Assembly (NCBI GenBank): GCA_023257915.1
Contig: JALRBB010000378.1
Span: forward strand, 1-8,116
From: Quisquiliibacterium sp.
Lineage (GTDB): Bacteria > Pseudomonadota > Gammaproteobacteria > Burkholderiales > Burkholderiaceae_E
Reading direction: 5' to 3'
DNA: 8,116 nucleotides
Position 1 is the stretch's first letter, and every line of letters begins with the position of its first letter. A program made the translations under genes and the position numbers. Shown here in pieces: positions 6,755 through 8,116 of the stretch. The notes below the pieces were generated by a model. The model was given only the letters and a program-made list of their open reading frames with translations. It was not told where the DNA came from and made no database searches.

Positions 6755-7093
6755 TCAATCGGAGTCGAGGGTCTCGTCTCCGGGGGAGATGGCCGTCAGA
6801 AGATCGCGCACCAGGGGTTTGTTCGGCAACGGCGCGATCCGCATCAATCTCGCCTCCAGCCTGGCCGTACATGCGTAGACTGTTTTTCCATCGAGTTTCA
6901 TCATGCATTCCTTGCAAGCGTTTGCATTGATGCACGAATAGCGAAACGCGAGTGTTGGATCCTGATCCGAGCGAATCTGACGCAAGCCGTCGAGCAATGA
7001 TTGCCCGGGGTCGAAGCGCACCTCGAAGGTCTGCTCGGTCGGCGGCTCGCCTGGCTTGCCGCGCTGAATTCGCAATACCGCTGTCTGGCTCAT
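6755..7093 (-). CDS. Small [2Fe-2S] protein, SdhB/FrdB N-terminal domain only
   Basis: This 112-residue protein resembles the N-terminal plant-ferredoxin-like domain of succinate dehydrogenase/fumarate reductase iron-sulfur subunits. It probably takes electrons from, or gives them to, the flavoprotein encoded just upstream. The opening AVLRIQRGKPGEPP and the middle FDPGQSLLDGLRQIRSDQDPTLAFRYSC match that domain. The cluster cysteines are Cys54, Cys60, Cys63 and Cys75, spaced Cx5Cx2Cx11C, whereas SdhB/FrdB proteins have Cx4Cx2Cx11C (or an Asp at the third position). The C-terminal half of SdhB, which holds the [4Fe-4S] and [3Fe-4S] clusters, is absent: the protein stops after a short tail. The start overlaps the flavoprotein stop as ATGA. 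No signal peptide or membrane helix is seen, so it should be cytoplasmic. Confidence 0.85.
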   Translation of the reverse strand: MSQTAVLRIQRGKPGEPPTEQTFEVRFDPGQSLLDGLRQIRSDQDPTLAFRYSCINANACKECMMKLDGKTVYACTARLEARLMRIAPLPNKPLVRDLLTAISPGDETLDSD

Positions 7094-8116
7094 GCGGACA
7101 ACCTGTCCAGTGCGCCGATTGGCTGGCGTATGAGCGAAATCTTGCCCTCTTGCATGCGAATCGCCAGATGCTCCTGCCAGCTGTCGTCAAGGCCGGGGTG
7201 GTCTTCGCGCTGATGCGCGCCGCGGCTTTCGGTGCGTGCGATCGCCGCTTCGGTGACGCAAGTGGCCACCAGCAGCATCTGCCTGAGGTCGAGCCAGTCG
7301 AGCAATTCGGCGTCATAGCCCTCGACACCGCCGGGAGGCAAGTCGCCGACGGCTGCCGCGATCGAAGCAAGTTGCTCGCGCGCTCGGGCAAGCCCGCTGG
7401 CCGAGCGAAACGGGCCGACATCCTCAGCCATGATCGCCTGCAGGTCTTCGATCAATGCCGCGCAGTTGCGCTGCGGTCGATGCTGCCGGTTTTCCAGCCA
7501 ATGGCGCTCAGGCCCATCACCCTGCCAGCGGATCGTCGAGGACGCGGCAGGTTGTTCGCGCGCAAATCGCGCGGCGTGGGTGCCGGCCAGTCTTCCGAAC
7601 ACCAGCGCCTCGGTGATCGCGTTGCCCGAGAGCCGGTTTGCGCCGTTCGAGCCACCAATCGCCTCACCGGCCGCGAACAAGCCCGGGACCCCAGTGCGCA
7701 TCTGTTCGTCGACCGCGATACCACCCATGTGATAGTGCGCGATCGGAGCGACTTCAATGGGGGTCTGCGTCAGATCGATGCCATTGCTGGCCAGGCGGTC
7801 GATGACCGGGCCAAAGGCTTGTCGCAACGTGGCCTCATCCAGGTGCTGAAAGGAAAGCCACGCGCCGCCATGTGGCGATCCGCGACCTGCGGCGACCTCT
7901 TTGGTGATGGCGTAGGTGGCCTGATCCCGGGTGATGCGGTATTGCCCGTTTTCGGGTGTGCCGTATCGCTCGGTGAACTCCTCCATCTGCGCATTGAGCA
8001 ATCGGCCGCCCAGTTTGTAGCGAAACGGATCCCACATGATCGGATCCATGCCGATCAGTCGCGGCGCAAGATGCCCGATCGGAAAGAACTGCACGAACTC
8101 CATGTCGACCAGTTCT
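7090..8116 (-). CDS. SDH/fumarate reductase-type flavoprotein, N-terminus outside window
   Basis: This is the C-terminal 341 residues or so of an FAD-dependent dehydrogenase/reductase of the SdhA/FrdA/L-aspartate oxidase family. The frame is open to the window edge and reads ELVDMEFVQFFPIG, so the ATG at 8103 is internal and roughly 200 N-terminal residues, including the FAD dinucleotide motif, are missing. Conserved segments are TRDQATYAITKE (proton-donor arginine of FrdA), PIAHYHMGGI (substrate-binding histidine), GLFAAGEAIGGSNGANRLSGNAITEALVFGR (substrate-binding arginine and FAD contacts) and ESRGAHQREDHP in the C-terminal helical domain. The usual QFHPTG reads QFFPIG, and the expected TExxRGEGG loop is not recognisable. 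The gene is coupled by a 4-base overlap to the [2Fe-2S] gene. A substrate other than succinate or fumarate is likely; no SdhC/D membrane anchor is visible. Confidence 0.87.
   Translation of the reverse strand, partial: ELVDMEFVQFFPIGHLAPRLIGMDPIMWDPFRYKLGGRLLNAQMEEFTERYGTPENGQYRITRDQATYAITKEVAAGRGSPHGGAWLSFQHLDEATLRQAFGPVIDRLASNGIDLTQTPIEVAPIAHYHMGGIAVDEQMRTGVPGLFAAGEAIGGSNGANRLSGNAITEALVFGRLAGTHAARFAREQPAASSTIRWQGDGPERHWLENRQHRPQRNCAALIEDLQAIMAEDVGPFRSASGLARAREQLASIAAAVGDLPPGGVEGYDAELLDWLDLRQMLLVATCVTEAAIARTESRGAHQREDHPGLDDSWQEHLAIRMQEGKISLIRQPIGALDRLSA

Overview
The window is about 60% GC by eye. Its dense gene packing and 4-base stop/start overlaps are typical of a proteobacterial chromosome. 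The protein sequences look most like those of Betaproteobacteria (Burkholderiales or Rhodocyclales), but that is an inference from general family resemblance. No RNA genes, mobile elements, CRISPR arrays or origins were seen.

Layout. (1) Positions 2-1836, plus strand: the 3' part of an NADPH:quinone oxidoreductase-like gene of the MDR superfamily, then after 23 bases a complete ketopantoate-reductase-family (PanE/ApbA) gene. (2) Positions 1837-1923: a short gap between converging genes, holding an imperfect hairpin. (3) Positions 1924-6556, minus strand: a complete branched-chain/hydrophobic amino acid type (HAAT) ABC importer. Its order in the direction of transcription is substrate-binding protein, permease LivH, permease LivM, ATPase LivG, ATPase LivF. 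Two tandem hairpins separate the binding-protein gene from livH. The other junctions are 4- or 14-base overlaps or a 4-base gap, so the permease and ATPase genes look translationally coupled. (4) Positions 6557-6754: a 198-base leader upstream of the binding-protein gene. It has a strong Shine-Dalgarno and a small repeat, but no convincing promoter. (5) Positions 6755-8116, minus strand: a coupled pair made of a 112-residue [2Fe-2S] protein and a succinate dehydrogenase/fumarate reductase-type flavoprotein whose N-terminus lies outside the window.

How the genes may work together. An importer of the LivFGHM type, a soluble-looking flavoprotein/ferredoxin-domain pair and two NAD(P)H-dependent oxidoreductases side by side suggest uptake and oxidation of a small organic acid, amino acid or related carbon source. 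The substrate cannot be read from the sequence. The most unusual points are the flavoprotein, which keeps only part of the fumarate/succinate active site, and the Cx5Cx2Cx11C cluster motif of its partner. The ABC transporter itself is a recognisable standard system, and I see no clear sign of an entirely new system.
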